From the NCBI RefSeq assembly GCF_029867415.1, contig NW_026705578.1, positions 186,001 through 250,000 of the forward strand: a stretch of DNA of 64,000 nucleotides, given 5' to 3'. The notes beneath the pieces were generated by a model. The model searched no databases. It saw only the letters and a list, made by a program, of their open reading frames with translations, and was not told the origin of the DNA. Below are positions 23,348 through 35,100 of this stretch, piece after piece. Each line of letters starts with the position of its first letter. Positions within the stretch are counted from its first letter, which is position 1. This DNA comes from Vicia villosa (lineage: Eukaryota; Streptophyta; Magnoliopsida; Fabales; Fabaceae). The position numbers and the translations under genes were made by a program.

Positions 23348-24837
23348 TGTTAGACGCTGGCCTTAGGATCTAGAGGGGGGGGGGGTGAATAGATCTTACA
23401 CAGTTTTGCGGAATTAATTGAACTTTAAGCGGAAGTGATTCTGAATCGACTCGCGTCTATTCCGAACCACTATTGAAACGATTGTATATGTGTTAAAACC
23501 ACTAACCAGCTTGATTTAAACGATAAGAGAATACACTATAGAATCAATACGTCGCTCTATTGAAAATCAATTAACTTCTTATATGATGAACGACGTTTGC
23601 AATGCAGTAATGGTGAAAGAAGCAAAAACACAAACACTTGGTGATAATGATCAAATTGATGGTGATTCAATGTGTGATGGATTGTGAGGTTTATATAAGT
23701 TCTTAATTCACAATCTTAACACTCGGATCGTTGATCAATTTGCTATTATAACCAAATATGAACAGAACGTAAATGAAAAGGTAAAAGCGACAAGAACACG
23801 ATATTTGTTTAGGCAGTTCGTCGATCGTCCTCGCTACGACTACGTCTGCCCCCAATTCCAAACTGAAATTGGGAAATCTTTCATTAATGTTGAAAGTAGT
23901 ATATACAAAGAAGAAAGCAAAGCGATAAACGATAAACCAATTATGTCGATCCTTTGAATCTTCTTCCCCCTTAATCTTGAGCAAGATCAAGGTGATCCAA
24001 GAGTTTCACTTTGATTCCTTTCTGCAGTGTCTTGAATTGCTTGAACCCTTGTTCCTCAATCGTCACACTCAGCCGAATCCTCGATGAAAACTCTTGATAA
24101 AAACCCCAAGAAAAACCTATCTTGGAGGACAAAACCCTCGGATTTTATTCACCAAAAACCCCACAAATCTTCACCCACTAGGAATCTTCAATTCCGTTCC
24201 ATGGACGTTATCGAACTCGATCACTAACCCTCAATGCAAGAATGATTATGTGTAATTGTGTTGGAGATGACGAAGAACGAAGATGAGAAGCCTTTGTGTA
24301 TCTTTCAGTCTTTGGTGTTTTTGAATAATTAAACCTTGGACAATATATATGAGAGCTTTTCAGTTGGAGCAGAGAAAAACAGAATTTTGGACATTCTTGA
24401 TCAGTTAGGTCGACCTCTTGTAGTGTTTAGGTCGACCTAGCAGAGGTGCATAAGCTTGAATGGTATTTGCTCCCAGTTAGGTCGACCTGTTTAGGAAGTA
24501 GGTCGACCAGAATTCTCTTCAAGTGCGTTTTTGGGGCAAATCTTCAGTTTAGGTCGACCTAGATGATGTGTTAGTCGACCTAGCAGAAGTATGTGGAATT
24601 TTCTCCATTTTAGGTCGACCTGGGTTGACAGTAGGTCGACCTAACTGCTGCTTTTCTGCATTCTTCTTGTTTTTCTTATGTTGAGTCGACCTATATGCAT
24701 AATAGGTCGGCCTGTTCTGACATGAGTGATCAATGCTTGCTTTTCTTTGAGTTTTCTGCTTCCACCTTGTTGCTTGTATGCTTATTGAGTTTGCCATGAA
24801 TCAAAAACATCTTTGTGATTGTAATCTTGTATTCACA
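23348..24837 (-). mobile_element. Copia B 3' LTR
   Basis: TG...CA termini (TGTGAATACAAG at 24837, CGTCTAACA at 23348 on the minus strand). A TATATATT box lies at 24342-24350 (minus strand). The U3 dyad array is at 24407-24713, 56 bp upstream of that box. Confidence 0.93.
24407..24713. repeat. Five paired AGGTCGACCT dyads in copia B U3 (3' LTR)
   Basis: Pairs start at 24407/24429, 24479/24500, 24551/24572, 24612/24633 and 24683/24704. Spacing inside pairs is 21-22 bp, and the pair period is 72, 72, 61 and 71 bp. Some arms differ by one or two bases (GAGTCGACCT, AGGTCGGCCT). Confidence 0.95.
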
Positions 24838-24854
24838 AACTCCCCCTTTTTGAT
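24838..24854 (-). other. Copia B polypurine tract
   Basis: On the minus strand AAAAAGGGGGAGTT directly precedes the 3' LTR start TGTGAATAC. This is the expected plus-strand primer site. Confidence 0.85.
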
Positions 24855-25253
24855 GATGGCAAACCAGTAGTTGAAGCTTTGGTAGTAAGTGATAAAGACT
24901 CAACAAAGCTCCCTCGTACATTCAGCATCTATCTCTCAACAAGGCAATCTCTCAGCAAGGCTCCCCCGTACGCTCAGCATCTATCTCCCCCTTTGACAAC
25001 ATCAAAAAGAGATACAACGAAAATAGAAGAGTAACGAGAGAAACATATATAAAATAATAAAACAGGATCTAAGGTGAAACCATAAAATGTAGACAGTCAA
25101 ACCATAAAATCCAAACATGTTTAACGGTACACTTTAACATTACAATAATCCAAGAAATTAACAAACCAAAACGAGTGCGACAACATATAGAAATTTAACA
25201 TAATGATGATGAGATGAAATGCAATGATATGATAATATGATGAAGACTACATC

Positions 25254-26681
25254 CTAACGCCTGCCCCTTCTTCCTCTTCCTCTCTGAAATGTGTGAGGTC
25301 GATCTTCTTCAACTTGTTCCAACAAATCCAGCACAGATAGATTGAGAGTGTTGAAGCTTTGGCTTATGTTTGCATGACGATTCAGAGCAGTTTCTTCAAA
25401 CAAATTTTGTCTTAGGGTCGAGTTGGACGCAAATGTCTCAAAATCGTTCTTGTGGTCTTGAACCAAGCTGTATAGCGATTGATATTGACGTTGTTGTTCA
25501 TCATATCGATCTTGTTGAAGCTGTTGCATGGTTTGGAACTGGAGCTGTTGTGTTTCAAAATGTTGTTGTTGTTGAAGTTGCATATTTTCAAGCATGGAGA
25601 TGATGTTGGACTGATCCGGCAGAGGTGGAGCAGTGTATCCCTAAGGAATTTCTTCCTCTTGAGGAGGTATATATTGCCAATTTGAGTCTGTGTCATGAGC
25701 TACATCTTCCATGGTGTGATCCTCATCATTGGCTATTTCTTGATCATTTCCTTCTTCTTCATTCCCTGCAACGTGACCAAATTCAGTAGGATCATCATAG
25801 TTGTAGATGATCTTTCCGGTTCCATTTTGAATGAGATAGTAGGTTTTCTTATTTGGATCCCAATGGTATCCCATGAGAGTTAACGTTGTTTGGGAGAAGT
25901 CTTGATTCTGTTTCATGTGAATGTAGGACAGTCCATCGAGTTTCATCCCGAAATGGTTCACGATTGTTTGAATGATTGAGCCATAACATAGAGCAGTAGT
26001 CTTCTGCTTTACCTCTTCAAACTTGGCAGTTAGGAAGTGTGGCCAGTGCACACGTGTCCTGTTTTGAATCAGGTACATTAACACAACCTCATTTCGTTCA
26101 ATTCTTGAGAATCCGCCTGCTCGTGGTCGAATGACTCTTGATATAATCCAGTTGAGGAGCCTAGGATCTCTTTTTAGGTGACCGGCTGTGATGGGTTCAT
26201 TTTGCTTGTCAAAGACGGCAGGGTCTTTGAGAATAGATTTCATGTAGGCGACATGATCATAGTTGGCCGGAAAGTCACCGTCTTCTATACGAACTTCATC
26301 TCCTAAGAGTGTAAGACCAAAGATACTTATCCAGGCTCGTTTGTCAACAATATGGGATCTCGACCCCATCTTAAACCTAAAATTACAACCTTCCTCTCTT
26401 ATGAACCTTGCATAGAAATCCCTAACAGTGTTTTCACAATACGGTGTGGCACACTCCAAAAGGGGGTGAACATTTTGATGTTGAACAAGACTGACAACAT
26501 CAGGAATGTGCATGTGCTTAGCAACATGTTGATTATAGATATACTGCTTGACTACCTTTCTCTTCATTTGCCATTTTTCAAAATTTTCTTTGCAATCAGG
26601 ATGAACAAGGGCTACAGCACTTACCGGTTGAGAGGATGATCCAGATGCGATTTCCTTTCCCTTTCTTGATTTTGGAGGCAT
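25254..26681 (-). CDS. Copia B extra ORF (plant retroelement 'putative transposon protein' type)
   Basis: 476 codons starting MPPKSRKGKEIASGSSSQ, interrupted by one TAG at about 25638-25640 (expected CAG or similar). The basic N-terminus is followed by a globular part (about residues 30-270) with FYARF, a GFSRIERNEVVLMYLI-type segment and LTAKFEEV. This resembles the domain of unknown function annotated in plants as putative plant transposon protein, often found as an additional ORF in LTR elements. An acidic linker comes next. After the stop lies a Gln-rich likely coiled coil (LQQQQHFETQQLQFQ) and a basic RGRGRRGRR tail that could bind nucleic acid. The function is unknown. A 140-bp leader containing AACCCTAATTCC precedes it. 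Copia C has a related ORF at 60111-60776. It might be a capsid helper or host-interaction factor; the sequence does not say. Confidence 0.7.
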
Positions 26682-26817
26682 TCTTGCTGATGATTTGTGT
26701 GAGAGGGATGATTTTTGACAACCTTTGGGTTTGAGGAATTAGGGTTGGCCGTACACAATGATGTGAGAATGAGTGGGAAAGAAAAGAGGAATGATTATGA
26801 ATGAATGGGGATGGGTC

Positions 26818-27022
26818 GGGTCGACCAACAGACCCAAAATTGGAAATTTTTGAACCAGTAGGTCGACCTAAATGAGGGCTGGGTCGACCTAACAGAGAAG
26901 CCTTTAAAAAATTGCAGATTAGGTCGACCTAAAAAGAGGGTAGGTCGACGTAACTGGGCATTTTGGCTAAAATGTTGAAAAAGGCTTGTGTAGGTCGACT
27001 CAGATGCAGGGTAGGTCGACCT
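26818..27022. repeat. Internal GTCGAC dyad array upstream of the extra ORF
   Basis: Pairs start at 26860/26881, 26921/26942 and 26992/27013, all exactly 21 bp apart, with a lone GGGTCGACCA at 26818. This is the same motif and spacing as the U3 array of this element, but located 137-341 bp before the ATG of the extra ORF. Confidence 0.92.
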
Positions 27023-27349
27023 AAGTTGCCTCAAATGTTTGAAATGCCTTAGGGATGTTACTATATGATGCATTCATGCTTAGTTACTTGCTTGTATGCC
27101 CAAAACATGATATGTTATGAATGGAGATGATAGACACATATATGTAATTGAGATATATGGATAAACATATATGAAGTCACTATAAGCATGTTAATTGATA
27201 GCATATTATAGTATCAATAAAATTTTTGGAAGTGAACAATAGGCATGTTACCGCTTTCTCAATATGTAGGTGTTTTGTCATCATTGTGTGGAATCCTCTT
27301 GTCAGTGTGCCATACTCCTAGATTTGATGATGAATTGTCTTGATAGAAT

Positions 27350-27705
27350 GTTTCATGACTCGATTGCTTGATTTTGCGAAAAACTTATCTAGTATCGATC
27401 ACTTGATGTTCTCCCGGATGCGGGACAGGGTCCCAAACATTATTCTGCTTAGAATAGGTTTAAATCTTCTTGCAATGCAATTTGCCAATTGCACATCAAG
27501 TAATGAGTCTTTTGTGTTTTTCGGGTTAACTTGTATTTGTGATGTATCTTATACATTTGTGGTGGCCAGGTCACCTGCATTTCCTTTGCCAAGAATAGTT
27601 CTTCATAGATGACATACCAAAAGTGATATGTCTTCCTTTATGTGTCTTGAGCATCATCTATCAAGAGACCACCACCTTTCGGCGATGTCAAGACACTTTT
27701 CCTGC
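27350..27705 (-). pseudogene. Copia B pol vestiges joined by a large internal deletion
   Basis: Read on the minus strand, a protease-region piece (RWWSLDR, stop, CSRHIKEDISLL; normally WYLDSGCSRHMTGDISL) and ILGKGNAGD are followed within about 100 codons by NNVWDPVPHPGEHQVI. The latter is the N-terminal landmark of copia reverse transcriptase (compare [16 protein letters not shown] in copia C). Everything between them, including the integrase, has been deleted, and the rest of the reverse transcriptase is lost. Stops and frame changes confirm it is dead. Confidence 0.8.
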
Positions 27706-27710
27706 AAAGA

Positions 27711-29450
27711 TTAATTTAGAGTGGAAGGTCCCCAATCTTCATTGGGTCCTAGATGGTGAGTACAGACATTGTTGCACTTAGGCAACCATTGAAATACTCC
27801 TTTAGGAACTAAAATTCTCCTAAATTTGCATTTTTCAATGGTATGACCCTTTTTGCAACAATAATGACAGGTAATATGATGAGAACATGCTGTTTTGCTA
27901 GTTGATACTTTTGGTACAAAAGTGTATTTGCTATATAAAGGAGTATACGATCTTTTGATCTTATTTGGATCAACGGCAAAAGTCACTTTTGGTTGTAGAG
28001 CCTTGTCTAACTTGGCTTTTAGATCTCTCACTTCTTTTTGCCAAATGTGACATGTCTCACAACCAAACCATGATGTAGGATCGATTTCAAATTTATCCTT
28101 TTGAATGTCTAGCATAGATTGTTTTAAAGCTTCCATGTCCTTTTCGGTCTTCTCAACTTTTGATTCAAGGTATGAAAAAATTTTCTTATTTGAGGCCAAA
28201 AGTTTGAAAGCTTCAATTGCATCTCTATGTAGTTCTTCAAAGGCTAATTTTAATTGAGCATGTGATATCTTATCTACAAGTTCAAGTTTAAGATGACTTA
28301 CACGTTTCTTTTTCTTGTGTTGATGAGCCGTAAGACACAAATTTACTGATTCTTCTTCATCGCTTGATGAGTTTTCACTAGATGAATCACTTTCCCATGC
28401 TATGTAGGCTCTCTTAGATTTGTTATGACCTTTGCTTTGGTTCTTCTCTTTTTCCTTCTTAAGGTATGGACAATCCGGTTTGTAGTGACCGACTTTCCCA
28501 CAATTAAAGCAAGGGCCTTTTATTTTTCCTTTGTTGTCGTCATCTTGTTTGAACTTGTTTGATTGCTTTCTATAGTTGATCAAGCCTTTGTCAGAATGTT
28601 TTGCTCCATTTTTCTTTAGATATTTGTTGTATCTTCACACAACCAGTCCCATTTCCTCATCATCGGAGTCTTCGTCATCACTTGTATCACTATCCTTTAG
28701 CTCTTGTCTTGAGGTCTTGGAGCTTGAAGCTTTTAGAGCTATTGACTTCTTCTCTACCTCTTTATCCATGTTATTTTATTTCTTTGCCCTTTTCTCATGC
28801 ATGTCAAGGCATTTAAGGTGTTGTTCATGTTCCTCTAGTTTACCAAAGAGAGTGGTAATGTCTAAGGTGTTTAGATCATTTGCTTCCTTTATTACTGTAA
28901 CCTTGGGTTGCCATTCCCTGTTCAAGCATCTTAAGATTTTGTTAGTAGCAATTGCATTGGAAACAGGTCTATCAAGAGAATTTAACCGATTTTTCAGGTG
29001 AACGAATCTCTTCTGCATGTTTTCGATGGATTCACCATCTTCCATGTGGAAGAGTTCGAACTCTTGAGTTAACGTATTGATCCTAGCTAGTTTGACATCA
29101 TCCGTTCCCTCGTGGGCAACTTGCAATATGTCCCACATAGCTTTAGCGGATCTACAATGGGAAACGCGATAGTATTCATCAACTCCTAGAGCTGAGATTA
29201 GAATGTTTCTCGCTTTCCAATCGTATGCATATCTCTTTTCATCTTCAGCATCCCAAGTATTTTCTGGTTTTGGAACAACTGCACCAGCTGCATTTGTCAT
29301 GGTGATCTGAAAGGGACCATTGACAATAGCTGTCCAGATGTTCCTATCAATTGCATTGATGTGGACACACATACAATCCTTCCAATAGCCATAGTTTTCA
29401 CCGTTGAAAACTGGAGCTCTATTGTGAGCCCCTTTAGGTCCGGAAGCCAT
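27711..29450 (-). pseudogene. gag: Copia B gag (UBN2 type, two CCHC knuckles, two stops)
   Basis: One reading frame of about 580 codons from MASGPKGAHNRAPVF. It has GENYGYWKDCM near the start, the UBN2 capsid-like domain (about residues 10-220), a charged linker, a zinc knuckle CFNCGKVGHYKPDC, a coiled-coil stretch and a second knuckle CHYCCKKGHTIEKC near the C-terminus. Two in-frame stops interrupt it without frameshift: TAA at about 28773 and TGA at about 28635 (copia A has Arg there, so CGA to TGA). It closely matches copia A gag over their shared length. As it stands a full Gag cannot be made without readthrough. The start was chosen by homology to copia A rather than the longer open frame, which runs into the primer site. 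Confidence 0.88.
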
Positions 29451-29484
29451 CTTTCCAATAAGTGTTTGACGTAGCACGAAATAA

Positions 29485-29504
29485 ACCAGAGCTCTTGATG
29501 TCAC
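29485..29504 (-). other. Copia B primer binding site (degenerate)
   Basis: The minus strand after the LTR end reads AAG then TGACATCAAGAGCTC, a diverged form of the initiator-tRNA-Met site seen intact in copia A (TGGTATCACGAGCTC). Confidence 0.6.
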
Positions 29505-29505
29505 T

Positions 29506-30994
29506 TGTTAGACGCTGGCCTTAGGATCTAGAGGGGGGGGGGTGAATAGATCTTACACAGTTTTGCGGAATTAATTGAACTTTAAGCGGAAGTGATTCTG
29601 AATCGACTCGCGTCTATTCCGAACCACTATTGAAACGATTGTATATGTGTTAAAACCACTAACCAGCTTGAGATAAACGATAAGAGAATACACTATAGAA
29701 TCAATACGTCGCTCTATTGAAAATCAATTAACTTCTTATATGATGAACGACGTTTGCAATGCAGTAATGGTGAAAGAAGCAAAAACACAAACACTTGGTG
29801 ATAATGATCAAATTGATGGTGATTCAATGTGTGATGGATTGTGAGGTTTATATAAGTTCTTAATTCACAATCTTAACACTCGGATCGTTGATCAATTTGC
29901 TATTAAAACCAAATATGAACAGAACGTAAATGAAAAGGTAAAAGCGACAAGAACACGATATTTGTTTAGGCAGTTCGTCGATCGTCCTCGCTACGACTAC
30001 GTCTGCCCCCAATTCCAAACTGAAATTGGGAAATCTTTCATTAATGTTGAAAGTAGTATATACAAAGAAGAAAGCAAAGCGATAAACGATAAACCAATTA
30101 TGTCGATCCTTTGAATCTTCTTCCCCCTTAATCTTGAGCAAGATCAAGGTGATCCAAGAGTTTCACTTTGATTCCTTTCTGCAGTGTCTTGAATTGCTTG
30201 AACCCTTGTTCCTCAATCGTCACACTCAGCCGAATCCTCGATGAAAACTCTTGATAAAAACCCCAAGAAACACCTATCCTGGAGGACAAAACCCTCAGAT
30301 TTTATTCACCAAAAACCCCACAAATCTTCACCCACTAGGAATCTTCAATTCCGTTCCATGGACGTTATCGAACTCGATCACTAACCCTCAACGCAAGAAT
30401 GATTATGTGTAATTGTGTTGGAGATGACGAAGAACTAAGATGAGAAGCCTTTGTGTATCTTTCAGTCTTTGGTGTTTTTGAATAATTAAACCTTGGACAA
30501 TATATATGAGAGCTTTTCAGTTGGAGCAGAGAAAAACAGAATTTTTGACATTCTTGATCAGTTAGGTCGACCTCTTGTAGTGCTTAGGTCGACCTAGCAG
30601 AGGTGCATAAGCTTGAATGGTATTTGCTCCCAGTTAGGTCGACCTATTTGGGAAGTAGGTCGACCAGAATTCTCTTCAAGTGCGTTTTTGGGGCAAATCT
30701 TCAGTTTAGGTCGACCTAGATGATGTGTGAGTCGACCAAGCAGAAGTATGTGGAATTTTCTCCATTTTAGGTCGACCTGGGTTGACAGTAGGTCGACCTA
30801 ACTGCTGCTTTTCTGCATTCTTCTTGTTTTTCTTGTGTTGAGTCGGCCTATATGCATAATAGGTCGGCTTGTTCTGACATGAGTGATCAATGTTTGCTTT
30901 TCTTTGAGTTTTCTGCTTCCACCTTGTTGCTTGTATGCTTATTGAGTTTGCCATGAATCAAAAACATCTTTGTGATTGTAATCTTGTATTCACA
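29506..30994 (-). mobile_element. Copia B 5' LTR
   Basis: 1,489 bp, nearly identical to the 3' LTR. The dyad array is repeated at about 30565-30871, including private changes in single arms (GAGTCGGCCT near 30841). Confidence 0.93.
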
Positions 30995-32125
30995 AGTAGA
31001 AATTATTTTCTGCTTCTAAAAAAAAGAAAAGGAAAACCTTACTTAATAATATTGTCCCTTTTCTATGTTTAATAAACTACATTACTTACAATATCATCCT
31101 TTGAGGGATAATAATACTTCTTCTAGACATGTAGTTTAAAAATCTGCCTCTATCTTGTTCCGTCTTCTTTCTCTACTTTTTGGGTATTTATGTGATATGT
31201 ATATTCCAAATAAGTATTAGTTAACTAGTCATAATATCTATATTAAAGTATTATGTAATACATAAGTAAAAAATATCATTTAATTTTAAATATTCTTGTC
31301 AAATAAGTGCTCTATAAAGAACTCGAAGATTGTTATACATATTGCTAGAGTTGTAAGAAAATCTCGAAAGAAAAATGGCAACGCTGATTTGTCAATCTCT
31401 TTTATTGGGACTTTTATGCATTGCGTTGGTTTTGGCTTCAGGTAAGAGATTTAATTAACAAAAATTATTCTTAAAAGAAAATATTTTTTATTTTATTTTT
31501 CTTGTATATGTTAGGTTTTTTTACATGTCTTGAGGAAAATATTAGCATAGCTCAAAAGTTTTTTATAATTATGTACATCACTGTTAACATATAAATATAG
31601 GGACTTTTTGTAGCAGGAGCAACACCAGATTTGAAGGATCCTACTAGGGCTTCTGCATGCACTAGCACACCTGGATGCGCAAAGTATTACTTCAAAGATC
31701 CAGAATGTATGAGAAGCTAAAATAAAAAAGAAATTATGCAAGTGAAGAGTGTTAGTAAGAGTTGTTTCAAATAAAAATAATATGTACCTGAGTAAAAAAT
31801 TACTGATATTCAACAATCATCAACATATGAGCAATATATTGATAAGTCTTTATTCTTCATTCTAGTTTTTGAATCTTCATTCTTCAATATAGATCAACAG
31901 TCTTCATTCTTCAGTATTGGTAAAAAAATATTAAAAAATTACTAATCCCTGACATTAAAAAAATAACTAATTTATTTTATGAACATTTATCATAGACATA
32001 TCAATCTAATTCTATCATTTAGTTTTTATACATCTCCACATCCTTATCAACTTAACGTTATGTTTAACATCTCAATATTCACACGAGTTCAACGGTCCAA
32101 TATGTGAGAAATACACTCTTTCTCA
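30995..32125. repeat. Host block, copy 3, central part
   Basis: Continues the block after the AGTAG duplication. It matches copy 1 from about 6935 to 8175 apart from the exon 2 difference, then meets the LINE poly-T at 32126. Confidence 0.85.
31375..31720 (+). pseudogene. Defensin-like gene copy 3, recoded mature peptide
   Basis: Exon 1 (31375-31441), GT donor, acceptor TAGCAG and exon 2 (31617-31720) align with the gene at 7309. The signal peptide (MATLICQSLLLGLLC...) and spacer ATPDLKDPT are kept. Exon 2 then lacks the segment coding the eight-cysteine core and reads ASACTSTPGCAKYYFKDPEC to a stop at 31718-31720. That uses sequence homologous to the 3' UTR of copy 1 (about 7752-7795). The 56-codon product keeps three cysteines in the mature part. 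It is most simply a deletion derivative, but the frame is open and TATA and splice sites are intact, so a short secreted peptide could be made. Confidence 0.7.
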
Positions 32126-32149
32126 TTTTTTTTTTTTAAGCAAGAGATA

Positions 32150-35100
32150 TATTAAATAAGAGAACTCAAGTTCTCAAAACTTGTTACAAAAAGCGCGGAA
32201 TGAGTACCGCCAGAAGAAAATTATACTCCAATTGAGCCTTACGACAAATAGAATAGGGGATTCCTACTAAACTCGTAAAAATTACAATTGGGCTGTATAA
32301 TTTTCCCAACAAAAGACCAACGCCACACCAAGGCTTTCGCCCCCCAAACGATGTCTGAGATGTTCCAAACACAATTCCGTTACGAACCAACCAAAGATGC
32401 CAAATCACCTCCAACCACACCACGCCCTCCTTTCCCTTTCTAAATCTAGCCTTCTTTCCGAAATTGTATCACCTCATAAAACTTTCCTTAATATCCGTAG
32501 CTTTGTAATTATCGAATCCTATCCACTCGGCTATATCCCTCCACACCAAGTCGACACAATGACACAACAACAAAAAATGAATCGAGACCTCTTCATAGCA
32601 ACAGCAGAAGGCGCAGGCAAAAATTAGAATAAGGGATAATACCTTTTCGAAAAAGAGCGCCTCTCGTTGGAAGTTTATTAATGAAGCTACGCCATCCAAA
32701 AGATTTTATTTTCATCGGGACCTCCATCTTCCAAACTAACTCTAAAGCTTTATCAAACTCTCCCTCCAGACCAAAAGGAATATGCATTCTGTTTAGGAAA
32801 CCGTAGCAGCTTCAAACCGAAAATTTACCATCCTTCTCATGGAGCCAAACCATGCTGTCTGCACAGTTTTGATCGACAACGACTCCTTCAAGATCCTGCT
32901 TCAGCTGCTCCATCAATTCGGTAAAAAAGCTAGTCACGGACAGGTCCTCCTGCGTGACCGCAACAGCAGATGGCTGAACGGCAGAAAACTGATGGCTGTT
33001 CGTAAAAGACCGCGAGATGCCGAAGTCGCCCCATGCCCAAGCGCCATCGTGCCAACTTCTCATGAGGGCCACCGAGACATCCTGCAAAGACGAATTGAAA
33101 TACAGCTGAGGATAAAGATCTTTTAGAGGTCCCCGACTCGTCCAATTGGAATGCCAAAAGGAAGTTGTGTCGCCGTTTCCTATAGAATAAAAACAGTTAT
33201 TATTAAAAGAATTGGCCGATTCCAAAGACAAGATGTCCCTCCACCAGTATGACTTGGCTTTCCCCCCTTCCCTTTAACTCCCACGTGAGCCACAATAAGA
33301 TTAACATCTCCATACCGCGCCTTCAACACCCCATACCACAATCGACTTTGTCTACAATCCTCTATTTCCATTTGAATAAGAGAGCGGAATTAAAATCTTC
33401 GATCCTCCCCAAACCACCCTTCTCTATAGGAAGGCAAACCGATCCCTAACTAACCCAATGAATGCTCCTTTTGTCTTCCGATCCACCCCACAAGAAATTA
33501 CTTTGAATACGATTAATATCCTTAATAACTTTCTTTGGAGCCTTATAGAACGATAGGTAGAATATAGCTAAGCTACCAAGAACCGCCTTAATAAGAGTAA
33601 TTCTACCTTCGAAGCTAATAAATCTTCCTTTCCAACTAGCTAATCTCTTTTTTACTTTCACCAATAAAAGCTCCCAAGTAATAATCCTTCTAGGATTGCT
33701 ACCGATCGGTATTCCCAAAAAGGTAAACTCCTCCCCTTCCCTCCTACAACCAAGAAAATTAGTGGCTATCTCCAAGAAATTAGAGCTAATGTTGATCCCA
33801 ATTAATTTTCTTTTATGGAAGTTTATGCCTAACTCGAAAATCATTTCAAAAGCTCTCAAAACCGATTTGATGGCCCACAAGTGTGTCCAACTACCATCTC
33901 CAACCAAAAGCGTATCATCCGTAAATTAAAGGACATCTATGAAACACCGCCTCTTGAACGCAAACGGCACAAAATCACCATTCTCCGCCGCTTTATTCAC
34001 TAAACCCTTCAACCCTTCCTCTACGATGACGAAAAGAAAAGGAGAGTTTGATCGCCTTGCCTCAATCCCCTCTCCACCTTGAATTCCTTTGTGGGACTCC
34101 TGTTCACCAACACCGACATGTGGCTCGTAAATACGAGAGCATTCATCCACCTTATCCAATTTTCTCCAAATCCCATTCTAATCATCAAGGATCGAAGGAA
34201 CTCCCAATTGACCTTATCATAGGCTTTCTCAAAATCTACTTTAAAAAGTAAAACATCCTTTTTTTTCCTTGGTAGCGTAATCAACAAATTCGTTTGCCAC
34301 TATAACCCGATCCAATAATTGTCTCCCGGGAACGAAAGCGCTTTGGCTATTAGAAGTTACCTTACCTATCACCTTCTTGATTCTTCCCGCCAACACTTTG
34401 GAGATGATCTTATGAATACTTCCAACCAAACAAATTGGCCTATAATCATCTAAACCTAACGGGTTGTTAGACTTAGGAATCAAAGCGAAGAAGGACAAGG
34501 TTATAGATTTTGAGAGAGTGGACCCCGAGTGGAATTCCCTAAAGCAATAGATGACATCCATTTTAACAAACTCCCAACACTTCTTAAAGAAGTAAATAGA
34601 ATATTCGTCCGGGCCCGAACTCTTGTACCCGTCACAACACCACACCGCTTCTTTGATTTCACCGTCCTCGATGGGTAATTCAAGAAAGTTCTTGTCTTTA
34701 TTACTTAGCATGTTGAAAATATCTCCTTCCAAGACCGGTCTAGGTGCCTCACTCTCCTTGAATTTTGACTCAAAATGATCAAAAACCACCTCCTTAACAT
34801 CCTCCACCTTATTAAGTAACCCTCTATCCGTAGAAATATGACGAGGAAATTACGTCGTAAACCCCTATTCATGACCGCGTGGAAATACTTATTATTATCA
34901 TCTCCATCGTTTAACCACTTCAATCTCGCCTTTTGAATCAACATGTTCTCCCTAATTTTAAGTTTTGTCCAAAACTTCCTATTCGCCCTCCATCTAACTC
35001 CCGTCTCCACTTCCTCATCCGAAGGGAGATTATCGATGGCGTTAATGTCCTTGACACCTTCCTCCAACTCCATATCTAATTTGCCGAAGACGGTTATGTT

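Larger units (their letters stand above)
23348..30994 (-). mobile_element. Copia B: complete non-autonomous Ty1/copia element
   Basis: The element is 7,647 bp between perfect AGTAG duplications (23343-23347 and 30995-30999). It has two LTRs of about 1,490 bp that differ at roughly 19 positions by eye plus G-tract length (about 1.3%), so insertion was recent. Order on the minus strand: 5' LTR, primer site, gag (29450-27711), vestiges of protease and reverse transcriptase (27700-27350), a dyad array (27022-26818), an extra ORF (26681-25254), polypurine tract and 3' LTR. Integrase, most of the reverse transcriptase and RNase H are missing, so mobilisation would need a partner's enzymes. Confidence 0.93.

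Noticed and set aside
23703..23990. 95-codon minus-strand ORF, repeated at 29860-30147
   Set aside because: It lies inside both copia B LTRs and is duplicated only because the LTRs are. No codon conservation argument or domain.
24407..24713. Regularly spaced short palindromic repeats that might be read as a CRISPR array
   Set aside because: Repeat units are only 10 bp, spacers about 11 bp within pairs and about 40-50 bp between pairs, and they lie in a eukaryotic LTR duplicated at 30565-30871. No cas genes are present.
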